Below, one piece after another: positions 1 to 7,214 of a DNA stretch of 10,412 nt. The DNA lies in contig CAMDHL010000054.1 in NCBI GenBank assembly GCA_945898105.1, positions 1-10,412 of the forward strand, in the 5' to 3' direction. The notes beneath the pieces are model-generated. The model was not told the DNA's origin, ran no database searches, and worked only from the letters and a program-made list of their open reading frames with translations. This DNA is from Comamonas sp. lk (lineage in GTDB: Bacteria > Pseudomonadota > Gammaproteobacteria > Burkholderiales > Burkholderiaceae_C). The position numbers were made by a program, and so were the translations under genes. Numbering within the stretch: position 1 is the stretch's first letter; the number at the start of each line of letters is the position of its first letter.

Positions 1-725
1 CGGTAGAGGCGGGCAAGGTAGTAGGAATTGGCCAAAGCGATCCCGCACTCCCCGCTGGCCACGCCTTTGATCTGATCGGTGTCGCCGCCTTTAGGCGTGC
101 GAGCCATGTTGGCGACCAACCCCTTTAGCCAGACCTCTGTTGCCGGTGCGCCTAAGTGCTCCATCATGGCGCCAAACAATGAGAGGTTGTAGGGGTGCGA
201 ACCTGAGCGCGTGCATAGCCGCCCGGCGTGTTTGGGATCGGCCAGCTTTTCGTAGCTGTCCACCTCATCCTCTTTAATCTTTTGTTTGTCATACACAATG
301 AGTCTGGCTCGAGTGGATAAACCGAACCAACGGGTTCCCTCAGGCCGGAGTTTGGCGCGCCATTGCTCTGGCACCGCCTTGAGCAGGACTTCGGATTTAA
401 CGGGCGCAAAGAGATCGTCTATTTCGCCTTTCCACAGCCTGGCGGCGTCGACCAACAGGATCGCGTCGGCAGGCGAGGCGGCGCCTTCCGCTTTCAATCG
501 GGCCAGAATGCCAGCGTCGTCAGCGTCAACCCGGTTGATTTTTATGCCGGTGGCGCGGGTGAAGTTGTCATAAAGCGCCTCGTCGGTCGCGTAATGCCGG
601 GCGGAGTACAAATTGAGTACCGCTTCTTCGGCAGCAAAAGCAGGAAGGGCGTAATGCGCGAGGCCAATGGCCAAGCACAGTGTGCGGCTCGCGCTGAGCC
701 AAGGCCGCGCAAATAGTGAGTTCAT
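1..725 (-). CDS. fbpA: Fe(3+) ABC transporter periplasmic binding protein (partial, C-terminus missing)
   Basis: This is the ferric-iron-binding protein of an FbpABC/FutABC importer. It captures Fe3+ in the periplasm and hands it to FbpB. The reading frame runs open off the left edge, leaving 241 N-terminal residues of a family usually about 330-345 long. A Sec signal peptide is visible: an Arg near residue 7, a hydrophobic core at about 15-30, and an AFA/AEE cleavage site near residue 31. The mature protein opens with LNLYSARHY (about 37-45), the usual start of this family. Later family landmarks are CTRSGSHPYN (171-180), GGDTDQIKGVASGECGIA (213-230) and ANSYY (232-236), whose paired tyrosines are Fe3+ ligands in known FbpA proteins. 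An alternative ATG lies two codons upstream at 731. Neither start has a clear Shine-Dalgarno sequence. A palindromic Fur box and a TATACT -10 lie directly upstream, so iron-repressed transcription separate from fbpB is likely. The family call is secure; Fe3+ as substrate is strongly supported by the Fur box and the fbpB/fbpC neighbours. Confidence 0.93.
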   Translation of the reverse strand, partial: MNSLFARPWLSASRTLCLAIGLAHYALPAFAAEEAVLNLYSARHYATDEALYDNFTRATGIKINRVDADDAGILARLKAEGAASPADAILLVDAARLWKGEIDDLFAPVKSEVLLKAVPEQWRAKLRPEGTRWFGLSTRARLIVYDKQKIKEDEVDSYEKLADPKHAGRLCTRSGSHPYNLSLFGAMMEHLGAPATEVWLKGLVANMARTPKGGDTDQIKGVASGECGIALANSYYLARLY

Positions 726-754
726 GGGCATAGTGTGTTGTGGGGTACAACGCA

Positions 755-760
755 AGTATA
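755..760 (-). promoter_or_regulatory. Candidate -10 element of fbpA
   Basis: The minus strand reads TATACT here, five of six matches to TATAAT, about 24 nt before the fbpA start codon. No good TTGACA-like hexamer lies 16-18 nt upstream; that position is occupied by the Fur palindrome. RNA polymerase and Fur would therefore compete for the same DNA. This is a prediction from sequence only. Confidence 0.5.
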
Positions 761-762
761 AC

Positions 763-785
763 CAAATGCGAATCATTCGCATTTG
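763..785. promoter_or_regulatory. Fur box (ferric uptake regulator operator) upstream of fbpA
   Basis: This is a perfect 23-bp palindrome with 11-bp arms CAAATGCGAAT and ATTCGCATTTG around a central C. The core AATGCGAAT-n-ATTCGCATT matches the Fur operators commonly found before iron-uptake genes in proteobacteria, and it keeps the AAT-n-ATT centre of the classical Fur consensus. It covers the -35 and spacer region of the predicted fbpA promoter, the expected place for repression by Fe2+-Fur. It lies downstream of fbpB, so it should control fbpA but not obviously fbpB or fbpC. Confidence 0.85.
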
Positions 786-806
786 AATGCCCCGAACATA
801 TCGGGT

Positions 807-2408
807 TTATTTTTGTTGTGCTTTAGCCATGAGCAGAACGGGCAGCAAGCCGGCAAGTACCAGGGCCAGCGATGGCAAAGCGGCCTCTCCCAAGCGCTCG
901 TCACGGGCCAACTGGTAGGCCATGACAGCCAGGGTGTCGGTATTAAAAGGCCTCAGTACCAAGGTAGCCGGCAACTCTTTCATCACATCCACCCATACCA
1001 ACAGCAAAGCAGAAGCTACTGTAGGGCGCAACAAAGGCCAGTGCACACGAACAAACAAATCGCGTCCCCGCGAGCCCAGCATGCGGGCACTTTCGTCGGC
1101 GCTTACCGATATCCGTGCATAGCCGCTTTGCACGCTCTGCAAAGCCACGGCAATAAAGCGCACCAAGTAAGCCCAAATCAAACCCAGCAAGGTTGCGGTT
1201 AGCCAGTAGCCGGCGCCGCTATCAGGCCAGCGCTGCTGCACCCAACTTAGGGGGTACAACAAGCCCACAACAATGACCACGCCTGGCACGGCATAGCCCA
1301 GGCCGGCCAACTGCGTGCTCAGGCGACGCCACCAAGTCGGGCGGGTGCGTAGCCCGTGCGCCAGCCACAGTGCCATCGCAGCAGCCAACACCGCGCTGAT
1401 GCCGCCCAGTTGAAGGCTATTCCAAAACCAGCCCATAAACGCGGCCCAGGGTAAGGCTTGTTGCTGGCTACCCACCCACAGCGCATGGCCCATGATCAGC
1501 AAAGGGAACGCAAAGCCCAACAACACGGGCAACAAGCACAGCACGCACGCTAAAGTGGCGCGCCAACCGGAAAGGCGCAAGGGCTGCGACTCGTTGCTGC
1601 GCATGGCCCCGCGCCGGTTAGCAAAGCGCAATCGGTCTTGCGAACGATGTTCGAACCACAGTACTGCAGCAACGAAAAAAAGTAACACAGACGATAGCTG
1701 CGCCGCCGCCACGCGGTTGTCCATCACCAACCAAGCTTTGTAAATACCAGTAGAAAAAGTTTGTACGCCAAAGTAACTGCTAACACCAAAATCGGCTAGC
1801 GTCTCCATCATGGTTAAGGCCAGGCCGGCGGCTATGGCGGGACGTGCCAGCGGCAATGCAACGGTAAAAATACGCCGCATCAAACCCGCACCTAGCAAGC
1901 GCGCTGCTTCCATTAGCTGAGGTGCACGTTCGGCCAAGGCACTTCGGCAGAGCAAATAGACGTAGGGGTAGAGACTAAGGCTCAGCACCACCGCCGCGCC
2001 CCAAGTGCTGCGAATATCCGGCCAGAGGGCGCCCTGCCAGCCGAATTGGAGGCGCAGCCAATTTTGCAGTGGGCCGCTGTATTGCAAAAAGTCTGTGTAC
2101 GCGTAGGCGACCACATAAGCAGGCATGGCCAGCGGCAGCAGCAACAGCCATGCAAGCAACTTGCGACCGGGAAACTCAAACAAAGTAACCGCCGCAGCAC
2201 TCACACTTCCGATGCTAACGACACCCAGTGCCACCAGTGCGCACAAGAGCAAACTGGTTAGTGTGTAGTCTGGCAAGACCGTATCCAGCAGACCCCACCA
2301 CACAGCCGCAGACGCAACGTCCCACTGCAGCCAAGCGGTCAATACCACCAGCACTGGGGCGACCAGCATCCAGACAGCGATCCCGCGAAAAACGGTAAGA
2401 AAAAGCAT
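807..2408 (-). CDS. fbpB: Fe(3+) ABC transporter permease, fused two-domain type
   Basis: This is the inner-membrane permease of the ferric-iron importer, 533 aa from this start and typical of FbpB proteins, in which two permease halves are fused. Both halves carry the EAA loop that contacts the ATPase: EAARLLGAG (167-175) followed by ALPLARPAIAAG, and DESARMLGS (438-446) followed by HWPLLRPTVASA. Many hydrophobic segments are visible (for example about 10-27, 50-75, 83-105, 136-155, 236-252, 284-312, 335-350, 366-388, 403-425, 510-528). The motif MKELPATLVLRPFNTDTLA (476-494) is characteristic of iron permeases. The frame is open upstream to 2579, but that extension would overlap fbpC and carries no recognisable homology. 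ATG 2447 is another choice. I chose 2408 because it opens directly before the first membrane segment and because ATG 2447 lies inside a possible -10 hexamer. No start has a good ribosome-binding site. The gene is divergent from fbpC and precedes fbpA by about 80 bp on the same strand. Confidence 0.92.
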   Translation of the reverse strand: MLFLTVFRGIAVWMLVAPVLVVLTAWLQWDVASAAVWWGLLDTVLPDYTLTSLLLCALVALGVVSIGSVSAAAVTLFEFPGRKLLAWLLLLPLAMPAYVVAYAYTDFLQYSGPLQNWLRLQFGWQGALWPDIRSTWGAAVVLSLSLYPYVYLLCRSALAERAPQLMEAARLLGAGLMRRIFTVALPLARPAIAAGLALTMMETLADFGVSSYFGVQTFSTGIYKAWLVMDNRVAAAQLSSVLLFFVAAVLWFEHRSQDRLRFANRRGAMRSNESQPLRLSGWRATLACVLCLLPVLLGFAFPLLIMGHALWVGSQQQALPWAAFMGWFWNSLQLGGISAVLAAAMALWLAHGLRTRPTWWRRLSTQLAGLGYAVPGVVIVVGLLYPLSWVQQRWPDSGAGYWLTATLLGLIWAYLVRFIAVALQSVQSGYARISVSADESARMLGSRGRDLFVRVHWPLLRPTVASALLLVWVDVMKELPATLVLRPFNTDTLAVMAYQLARDERLGEAALPSLALVLAGLLPVLLMAKAQQK

Positions 2409-2445
2409 GCGTAAATAGACGCCGTGGCGGCAAGGGTAAGCAACC

Positions 2446-2479
2446 ATTGTAGGTAGCACGCAGGCGCGCTGCCTACAAT
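2446..2479. promoter_or_regulatory. Divergent fbpB/fbpC promoter region with dyad symmetry
   Basis: A 34-bp imperfect dyad lies between the divergent fbpB and fbpC genes. The outer arms are perfect (ATTGTAGG at 2446-2453, CCTACAAT at 2472-2479), and 14 of 17 base pairs match overall. As a result each strand carries a TACAAT hexamer, a five-of-six match to the -10 consensus, facing outward toward its own gene. On the plus strand the hexamer ends 7 nt before the fbpC ATG. On the minus strand it would start transcription about 30 nt before the chosen fbpB ATG. No good -35 hexamers are visible at the matching spacing. No Fur-like palindrome is present here. The dyad could be paired promoters, a regulator's operator, or both. 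Confidence 0.4.
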
Positions 2480-2486
2480 CAAGGCC

Positions 2487-3566
2487 ATGTTCCTCGATGT
2501 CAAAGACCTGCAAGTACGCTACCCCGGCAGCGAAAAGGCTGCGGTCGACCGTGTAAGTATTGGCTTGGCCAAGGGCCAAATGGGGGTACTGATTGGCCCC
2601 TCAGGATGCGGGAAGACTACCTTGTTGCGGGCGGTCGCTGGGTTGGAGCCCGCCGGTGGTGGCGTTATTCGAATGAACGACCAAATCATCAGTGGCTCTG
2701 GTGTGCACTTACCCGCAGAGAACCGCCGCATTGGCATGGTGTTTCAAGATTACGCCTTGTTTCCTCACATGAGCGTGGAAAAAAATATTGACTTTGGCTT
2801 GGCGCACTGGCCCGCCCCCAAGCGACACGCCCGCGTGCGGGACATGTTGTCTCTGGTAGGCCTGACACCCTTAGCCCAGCGCTATCCGCACGAGCTTTCA
2901 GGCGGACAACAACAGCGTGTGGCCTTGGCGCGCGCATTAGCACCCGAACCATTGTTACTTTTGCTGGATGAACCATTTTCCAATCTCGATATAGATTTAC
3001 GCGAACGGCTAGCGCAGGAGCTGCGCGAAATTTTGCAGTTAGCGCAGATCACTGCCTTGTTTGTAACCCATGATCAGATGGAAGCGTTTGCGCTTGGGGA
3101 CGTGATCGGCGTCATGCACCAAGGGCAATTGCAGCAGTGGGACGATGCCTACCATTTGTATCACCAGCCCGCTAATCGTTTTGTTGCTGAATTTATTGGT
3201 CACGGTGTGTTTGTGCCGGCTACCATTGCATGCGAGGACCAATCGCTGGTATTGCAAACGCCATTGGGCGAATTGCGCAAGCAAGCGGAAAGCCACCAGG
3301 AGATGAAGAACTGGGAAACCAGTGCTACATGCGATGTGCTAGTACGCGCCGATGACATCGTGCACGACGATGAGGCCCCGGTGAAAGCGGAAATTCTGCG
3401 CAAAGCATTTCGAGGCTCTGAGTTCCTCTACACACTGCGCTTGGTAAGCGGACAAACCGTCATGGCGCACGTGCCCAGCCACCATGACCACCATGTCGGT
3501 GAATGGATAGGCATAAAGATGCAAGCGGATCACGTCGTCTTGTTCACCCAAGCACAGGGTTCATAG
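2487..3566 (+). CDS. fbpC: Fe(3+) ABC transporter ATP-binding protein
   Basis: This 359-residue ATPase powers the ferric-iron importer from the cytoplasmic face of FbpB. All nucleotide-binding motifs are intact: Walker A GPSGCGKTT (37-45), Q-loop FQDYALFPHMSV (86-97), signature LSGGQQQR (137-144), Walker B LLLLLDEP (156-163) and H-loop VTHDQ (193-197). The C-terminal third is a TOBE-type domain; RADDIV (287-292), AFRGSEFLYTLRL (307-319) and VPSHHDHHVGEWIGIK (329-344) are typical of FbpC rather than of sugar or polyamine importers. The start is secure because MFLDVKDLQVRYPG is the normal N-terminus. There is no usable Shine-Dalgarno: the only purine run, AAGG, is two bases from the ATG. A TACAAT hexamer ends 7 nt before the ATG, so the message may be leaderless. 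The gene is transcribed away from fbpB and converges with the helicase gene, with 12 bp between stops. Confidence 0.94.
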   Translation: MFLDVKDLQVRYPGSEKAAVDRVSIGLAKGQMGVLIGPSGCGKTTLLRAVAGLEPAGGGVIRMNDQIISGSGVHLPAENRRIGMVFQDYALFPHMSVEKNIDFGLAHWPAPKRHARVRDMLSLVGLTPLAQRYPHELSGGQQQRVALARALAPEPLLLLLDEPFSNLDIDLRERLAQELREILQLAQITALFVTHDQMEAFALGDVIGVMHQGQLQQWDDAYHLYHQPANRFVAEFIGHGVFVPATIACEDQSLVLQTPLGELRKQAESHQEMKNWETSATCDVLVRADDIVHDDEAPVKAEILRKAFRGSEFLYTLRLVSGQTVMAHVPSHHDHHVGEWIGIKMQADHVVLFTQAQGS

Positions 3567-3578
3567 CACGGCAAAGAT

Positions 3579-5984
3579 TCACTCCACTGGCGTCAACTTC
3601 GCCACGCTCAGGGCCAGCCATTTGGTGCCGTGGCGGGGAAAGCTAATTTGAGCGCGGGCGTCGGCGCCCTCGCCTTCCAGCGTCAGCACTTTGCCTTCGC
3701 CAAATTTGTTGTGGAACACCTGCAAGCCCACGCGTAAGCCGTGGGCGGGGTCTGTTTTGCGGGCAACCGGCGGGCCGGCGTTGTAGGTTTCAGTGCGGGT
3801 GCTGGCCACGGGCGGCGTCCAGGCGCTGCCGCCCGTGCCTTGCCAGGGGCTGCGCGGTGGCGGCCGCTTGGGAGTGAGGAACTTCAGGCTGCCCTCGGGC
3901 AATTCGTCAAAAAAGCGGCTTTTGAGGTTGTAGCGCGTTTGGCCATGCAGCATGCGAGTTTGGGAATGGCTGAGGTAGAGCCGGTCCCGCGCACGGGTGA
4001 TGGCCACGTACATCAGGCGACGCTCTTCTTCCAGGCCGTCGCGGTCGCTCATGGCGTTTTCATGCGGGAACAAGCCTTCTTCCATGCCGGTGATGAATAC
4101 GCAATCGAACTCAAGCCCCTTGGCCGAATGCACGGTCATGAGTTGCACCGCGTCCTGTCCGGCCTGTGCCATGTTGTCGCCGGCCTCTAAAGCCGCGTGC
4201 GTTAAAAAGGCCGTAAGGGGAGACAGGGTTTCGCCGGTATCACCAAATTCGGGTTCGTCGGGGGCTTGCGGGTTTGACGGAGTCGACTGAGTCCCAAGGC
4301 CCGCCACGACAGCATCAGGCGCTACGCCAGCGGCCAAGCCGCGCGTCGCTTCCTGGCGGCCAAAACCTTCCAGGCGAACAAAGCTTTCGGCCGCGTTGAC
4401 CAGTTCTTCTAAGTTTTCGATGCGGTCTTCGCCCTCGCGGTCCATGCGGTAATGCTCCAACAAACCGCTGTGCTCCAGCATGGTGGCAACAATATCGCGC
4501 AGGCTGCTAGCGGCGGTTTGTTCGCGCAACACATCGATCTTGGCCACAAACGCCGATATCAGCGCGCCGGGCCGACCTTTGAGGGCACTCACCGCATCGT
4601 GCAGCGAGCAGCCCAGTTCTTTGGCAATGTCTTGTAATTGCTCCAGGCTGCGCGCCCCTATGCCACGCGCCGGAAAGTTGACCACGCGCATAAAGCTGGT
4701 GTCATCGCGCGGATTGGACAGCAAGCGCAAATAGGCTAGCGCGTGCTTGATTTCGGCGCGCTCGAAAAAGCGCAATCCGCCATACACGCGGTAGGCGATG
4801 CCTGCGTTGAACAAGGCAGTTTCTATGACGCGGCTTTGCGCATTACTGCGGTAGAGCACGGCGATTTCGGAATGCGGATACCCTTCGCCCAAGCCGGGTT
4901 TGCCCGATTCCATCAGGTAGCGCATTTCAGAAACCATCCATTGCGCTTCTTCAAAATCGCTCGGCGCCTCATAGACGCGCACCGCTTCGCCCGGTCCCTG
5001 GTCGGTGCGCAGGTTTTTGCCCAGGCGGCGGCTGTTATGGCTGATTAGCGCGTTGGCCGAGTCCAGGATGTGGCTATGGCTGCGGTAGTTTTGCTCCAGC
5101 TTGATCTGATGTTCCACGGCAAATTCGCGCACAAAATCGGCCATATTGCCTACGCGTGCGCCGCGAAATGCGTAAATGCTTTGGTCGTCATCGCCCACGG
5201 CTAGCACCGCGCCACCGGGTCGATCGCTGTTGCTGTTGCTGTCGGCGCCGTCCTGCTTGCCGGCCAGCATTTTGATCCAGGCGTATTGCAGTTTGTTGGT
5301 GTCCTGAAACTCGTCGATCAAGATGTGGCGAAAGCGCCATTGGTAGTGTTCGCGGATGGAGGCATGGTCGCGCAGCACTTCGTAACTGCGCAGCATTAGC
5401 TCGCCAAAATCCACCACGCCTTCGCGCTGGCATTGTTCTTCATATAGCTGGTAAAGCTCGGCCTTGCGACGGGTGTCGCTGTCGCGCACCGGCACGTCCT
5501 GCGGGCGCATGCCCTCTTCTTTGCAGTTGGAGATAAACCAACTCAGCTGCTTGGGCGGGAAGCGATCCTCGTCCACCCCCAGTTGTTTACACAGACGCTT
5601 GACCGCGCTCAGCTGGTCTTGGGTGTCCAAAATCTGGAAGGTCTGGGGCAAGGCGGCGGTTTTGAAATGCGCCCGTAAAAAACGGTTACACAGACCGTGA
5701 AAAGTCCCAATCCACATGCCGCGCACCGAAATCGGCAACATGGCGGTCAGGCGGGCCACCATTTCTTTGGCGGCTTTGTTGGTAAAGGTGACGGCCAAAA
5801 TGCCGCCGGGGTTGATATGGCCTTCTTGCAAAAGCCAGGCGATGCGTGTCGTCAGCACCCGGGTTTTGCCGGAACCGGCTCCGGCCAGGATCAGCGCATG
5901 TTCCGGTGGCAGGGTGACGGCGGCGCGCTGTTCGGGGTTGAGGCTGTCAAGCAGGGGGGAGGACACGGGGCTGGCAGAAAGCAT
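3579..5984 (-). CDS. uvrD: ATP-dependent DNA helicase UvrD/PcrA (superfamily 1A)
   Basis: This is a 3'-5' DNA helicase that acts in nucleotide-excision and mismatch repair and in clearing replication forks. With this start it has 801 residues. Superfamily 1 motifs run in order: Q-motif region LNPEQRAAV (15-23), Walker A AGAGSGKT (34-41), Ia [10 protein letters not shown] (66-75), Ic [13 protein letters not shown] (92-104), Walker B IDEFQDTN (223-230), [16 protein letters not shown] (264-276), IV EQNYRSH (297-303). Further on come V ([24 protein letters not shown]) and VI ([21 protein letters not shown]). The extreme C-terminus, from [17 protein letters not shown] to the end, is the small KOW/Tudor-like domain of UvrD/PcrA, separated from the core by a Pro-rich linker. 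An in-frame ATG at 6032 would add 16 residues without family resemblance. I prefer 5984 because a TACAAT hexamer lies between the two ATGs. The run SNSNSD near residue 249-254, encoded by GCTGTT-type repeats, is a small insertion between Walker B and motif III. UvrD is favoured over Rep by length and tail. Confidence 0.93.
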   Translation of the reverse strand: MLSASPVSSPLLDSLNPEQRAAVTLPPEHALILAGAGSGKTRVLTTRIAWLLQEGHINPGGILAVTFTNKAAKEMVARLTAMLPISVRGMWIGTFHGLCNRFLRAHFKTAALPQTFQILDTQDQLSAVKRLCKQLGVDEDRFPPKQLSWFISNCKEEGMRPQDVPVRDSDTRRKAELYQLYEEQCQREGVVDFGELMLRSYEVLRDHASIREHYQWRFRHILIDEFQDTNKLQYAWIKMLAGKQDGADSNSNSDRPGGAVLAVGDDDQSIYAFRGARVGNMADFVREFAVEHQIKLEQNYRSHSHILDSANALISHNSRRLGKNLRTDQGPGEAVRVYEAPSDFEEAQWMVSEMRYLMESGKPGLGEGYPHSEIAVLYRSNAQSRVIETALFNAGIAYRVYGGLRFFERAEIKHALAYLRLLSNPRDDTSFMRVVNFPARGIGARSLEQLQDIAKELGCSLHDAVSALKGRPGALISAFVAKIDVLREQTAASSLRDIVATMLEHSGLLEHYRMDREGEDRIENLEELVNAAESFVRLEGFGRQEATRGLAAGVAPDAVVAGLGTQSTPSNPQAPDEPEFGDTGETLSPLTAFLTHAALEAGDNMAQAGQDAVQLMTVHSAKGLEFDCVFITGMEEGLFPHENAMSDRDGLEEERRLMYVAITRARDRLYLSHSQTRMLHGQTRYNLKSRFFDELPEGSLKFLTPKRPPPRSPWQGTGGSAWTPPVASTRTETYNAGPPVARKTDPAHGLRVGLQVFHNKFGEGKVLTLEGEGADARAQISFPRHGTKWLALSVAKLTPVE

Positions 5985-5989
5985 GCCCG

Positions 5990-5995
5990 ATTGTA
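5990..5995 (-). promoter_or_regulatory. Candidate -10 element of uvrD
   Basis: The minus strand reads CCTACAATC, with the TACAAT hexamer ending 5 nt before the chosen uvrD ATG. The same CCTACAATC string occurs in the same position before fbpC. If it is the -10 element, transcription begins at or next to the start codon and the mRNA would be leaderless. No Shine-Dalgarno is present before this ATG. Confidence 0.4.
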
Positions 5996-6023
5996 GGAAG
6001 CCGGATGCGTCAGCGTCTGTGCG

Positions 6024-6029
6024 TAAAAT
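6024..6029 (+). promoter_or_regulatory. Candidate -10 element of guaC
   Basis: TAAAAT matches TATAAT at five of six bases and lies about 95 bp before the guaC ATG. No convincing -35 is seen 16-18 nt upstream. A start here would give a leader of about 85-90 nt containing the inverted repeats described separately. The TTGACT at 6094-6099 resembles a -35 but has no -10 at the right distance before the gene, so it is less likely. Confidence 0.3.
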
Positions 6030-6038
6030 CAATCACCG

Positions 6039-6123
6039 GGCCCAAGCATTTGGCGTCCGGTATTTTTTTGCCGGACCCAATCCAAGCGCCTTTTTGACTG
6101 ATGCAACTTTTGGAGCTTGGGTT
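6039..6123 (+). promoter_or_regulatory. Structured guaC leader: inverted repeats overlapping the ribosome-binding site
   Basis: The 85 bases before guaC hold three complementary sets. CCCAAGC (6041-6047) pairs perfectly with GCTTGGG (6115-6121), which begins at the last base of the GGAG ribosome-binding site (6112-6115) and ends 2 nt before the ATG. CCAAGC (6082-6087) could pair with the same target, so the two pairings exclude each other. GTCCGG (6055-6060) and CCGGAC (6071-6076) form a six-bp hairpin with a 10-nt loop containing seven T's. GGCG (6052-6055) and CGCC (6087-6090) could extend it, ending just before TTTTT (6091-6095). Together these allow alternative folds that mask or free the start site. 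The complementarity is seen directly; a regulatory role is inferred. It matches no riboswitch class that I recognise. Confidence 0.35.
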
Positions 6124-7101
6124 ATGGATATTTTTGACTACGAAAACATTTTGCTGCTGCCCCGCAAGTGCCGCGTGGAAAGCAGGTCTGAATGTGACAC
6201 CAGCGTAGAGCTGGGCGCGCGCAGTTTTCGCATGCCGGTGGTCCCGGCCAATATGAAGACGGTAGTGGACGAAAGCATTTGCGTCTGGCTGGCGCAAAAC
6301 GGTTACTTCTATGTCATGCACCGCTTTGACCTGGACAATGTGCGCTTTACCCAGGAAATGCGCGCCAAAGGCTTATATGCCTCTATCTCTCTGGGCGTGA
6401 AGCAGGCCGATTACCAGACCGTGGACCGGCTACGCGAGTTGAACCTCACGCCCGACTACATCACCATAGACATCGCGCATGGCCACGCCGACAGCGTGAA
6501 GAACATGATTAGCTATATCAAGCAACACCTTCCGGACAGCTTTGTGATCGCTGGTAATGTGGGCACTCCCGAGGCGGTAATCGACCTGGAGAATTGGGGC
6601 GCGGATGCGACCAAGGTCGGCATCGGGCCGGGCAAGGTCTGCATTACCAAACTCAAAACCGGCTTCGGCACCGGTGGCTGGCAACTTAGCGCGCTCAAGT
6701 GGTGCGCGCGCGTCGCGACCAAACCCATCATCGCCGATGGCGGTATTCGAGACCATGGCGACATCGCCAAAAGCATACGCTTTGGCGCCTCGATGGTGAT
6801 GATTGGTTCGCTGTTTGCAGGCCACGAAGAATCACCCGGCCAGACGGTGGAAGTCGACGGCAAGCTGTACAAAGAGTATTACGGATCGGCCAGTGACTTC
6901 AACAAAGGCGAGTACAAACATGTAGAAGGCAAGCGCATCCTGGAAGCGATCAAAGGCCCGCTGCGAAACACCCTGGTGGAAATGGAGCAGGACTTACAAA
7001 GCTCTATTAGCTATGCCGGTGGTAAAAAGCTGATGGATATCCGCAAGGTTAATTACGTGACCCTAGGCGGCGATAACGCAGGTGAACATTTGTTGATGTA
7101 A
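6124..7101 (+). CDS. guaC: GMP reductase (NADPH-dependent, type 2)
   Basis: GuaC catalyses NADPH-dependent reductive deamination of GMP to IMP plus ammonia, returning guanine nucleotides to the IMP branch point in the cytoplasm. The 325 residues fit the type-2 GMP reductase subfamily. The N-terminus [16 protein letters not shown] and [12 protein letters not shown] (20-31) are family landmarks, as are [12 protein letters not shown] (39-50), [13 protein letters not shown] (113-125) and [12 protein letters not shown] (141-152). The catalytic loop [11 protein letters not shown] (167-177) carries the nucleophilic Cys173, which forms the covalent thioimidate. GFGTGGWQL (180-188), [37 protein letters not shown] (203-239) and the [15 protein letters not shown] flap (287-300) complete the IMPDH/GMPR barrel. 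There is no CBS insertion, as expected for GMP reductase rather than IMP dehydrogenase. The start is fixed by homology and by GGAG eight bases upstream. The frame is open back to 5716, but that stretch overlaps uvrD and is not real protein. The gene is divergent from uvrD. Confidence 0.95.
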   Translation: MDIFDYENILLLPRKCRVESRSECDTSVELGARSFRMPVVPANMKTVVDESICVWLAQNGYFYVMHRFDLDNVRFTQEMRAKGLYASISLGVKQADYQTVDRLRELNLTPDYITIDIAHGHADSVKNMISYIKQHLPDSFVIAGNVGTPEAVIDLENWGADATKVGIGPGKVCITKLKTGFGTGGWQLSALKWCARVATKPIIADGGIRDHGDIAKSIRFGASMVMIGSLFAGHEESPGQTVEVDGKLYKEYYGSASDFNKGEYKHVEGKRILEAIKGPLRNTLVEMEQDLQSSISYAGGKKLMDIRKVNYVTLGGDNAGEHLLM

Positions 7102-7214
7102 ATCGGGCACCGTCACCATCGGCGCCTGGCAAGCCACGCAGCCCATGGTGGCAGTTGATGGCCGTGGCGCATAAATGGCGGTTCAAGGACAAATAATTGA
7201 AAGAGACAATTCAC
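7102..7214 (+). other. Intergenic region between guaC and the downstream reductase gene
   Basis: This 113-bp gap holds no recognisable gene. It contains scattered short complementary segments, for example GCCACG (7133-7138) and CGTGGC (7163-7168) with a 24-nt loop, but no T-run that would make an intrinsic terminator. AATAAT at 7192-7197 resembles a -10 without a partner -35. Whether the next gene is co-transcribed with guaC cannot be decided from the sequence. Confidence 0.4.

Noticed and set aside
791..814. CCCGA-ACATA-TCGGG stem followed by a T-rich tract, just after the fbpB stop.
   Set aside because: The T-tract follows the stem only on the plus strand, where no gene is being transcribed. 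On the minus strand, as a terminator for fbpB, the stem has only five pairs and no T-run.
783..1202. Open frames antisense to fbpB and the other large genes, on both strands.
   Set aside because: They lack ribosome-binding sites and recognisable domains, and each lies within a gene with strong homology on the other strand or in another frame.
2409..2579. Upstream extension of the fbpB frame to 2579 (590 residues).
   Set aside because: The extra residues overlap the well-supported 5' end of fbpC, lie across the promoter dyad and show no family resemblance.
5226..5241. GCTGTT direct repeats within uvrD.
   Set aside because: They encode a short Ser-Asn run in a variable loop between helicase motifs and keep the frame; this is ordinary low-complexity coding sequence.
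5716..6123. Upstream extension of the guaC frame to 5716 (461 residues).
   Set aside because: It is antisense to the start of uvrD, has no GuaC homology, and guaC has a good ribosome-binding site and canonical N-terminus at 6124.
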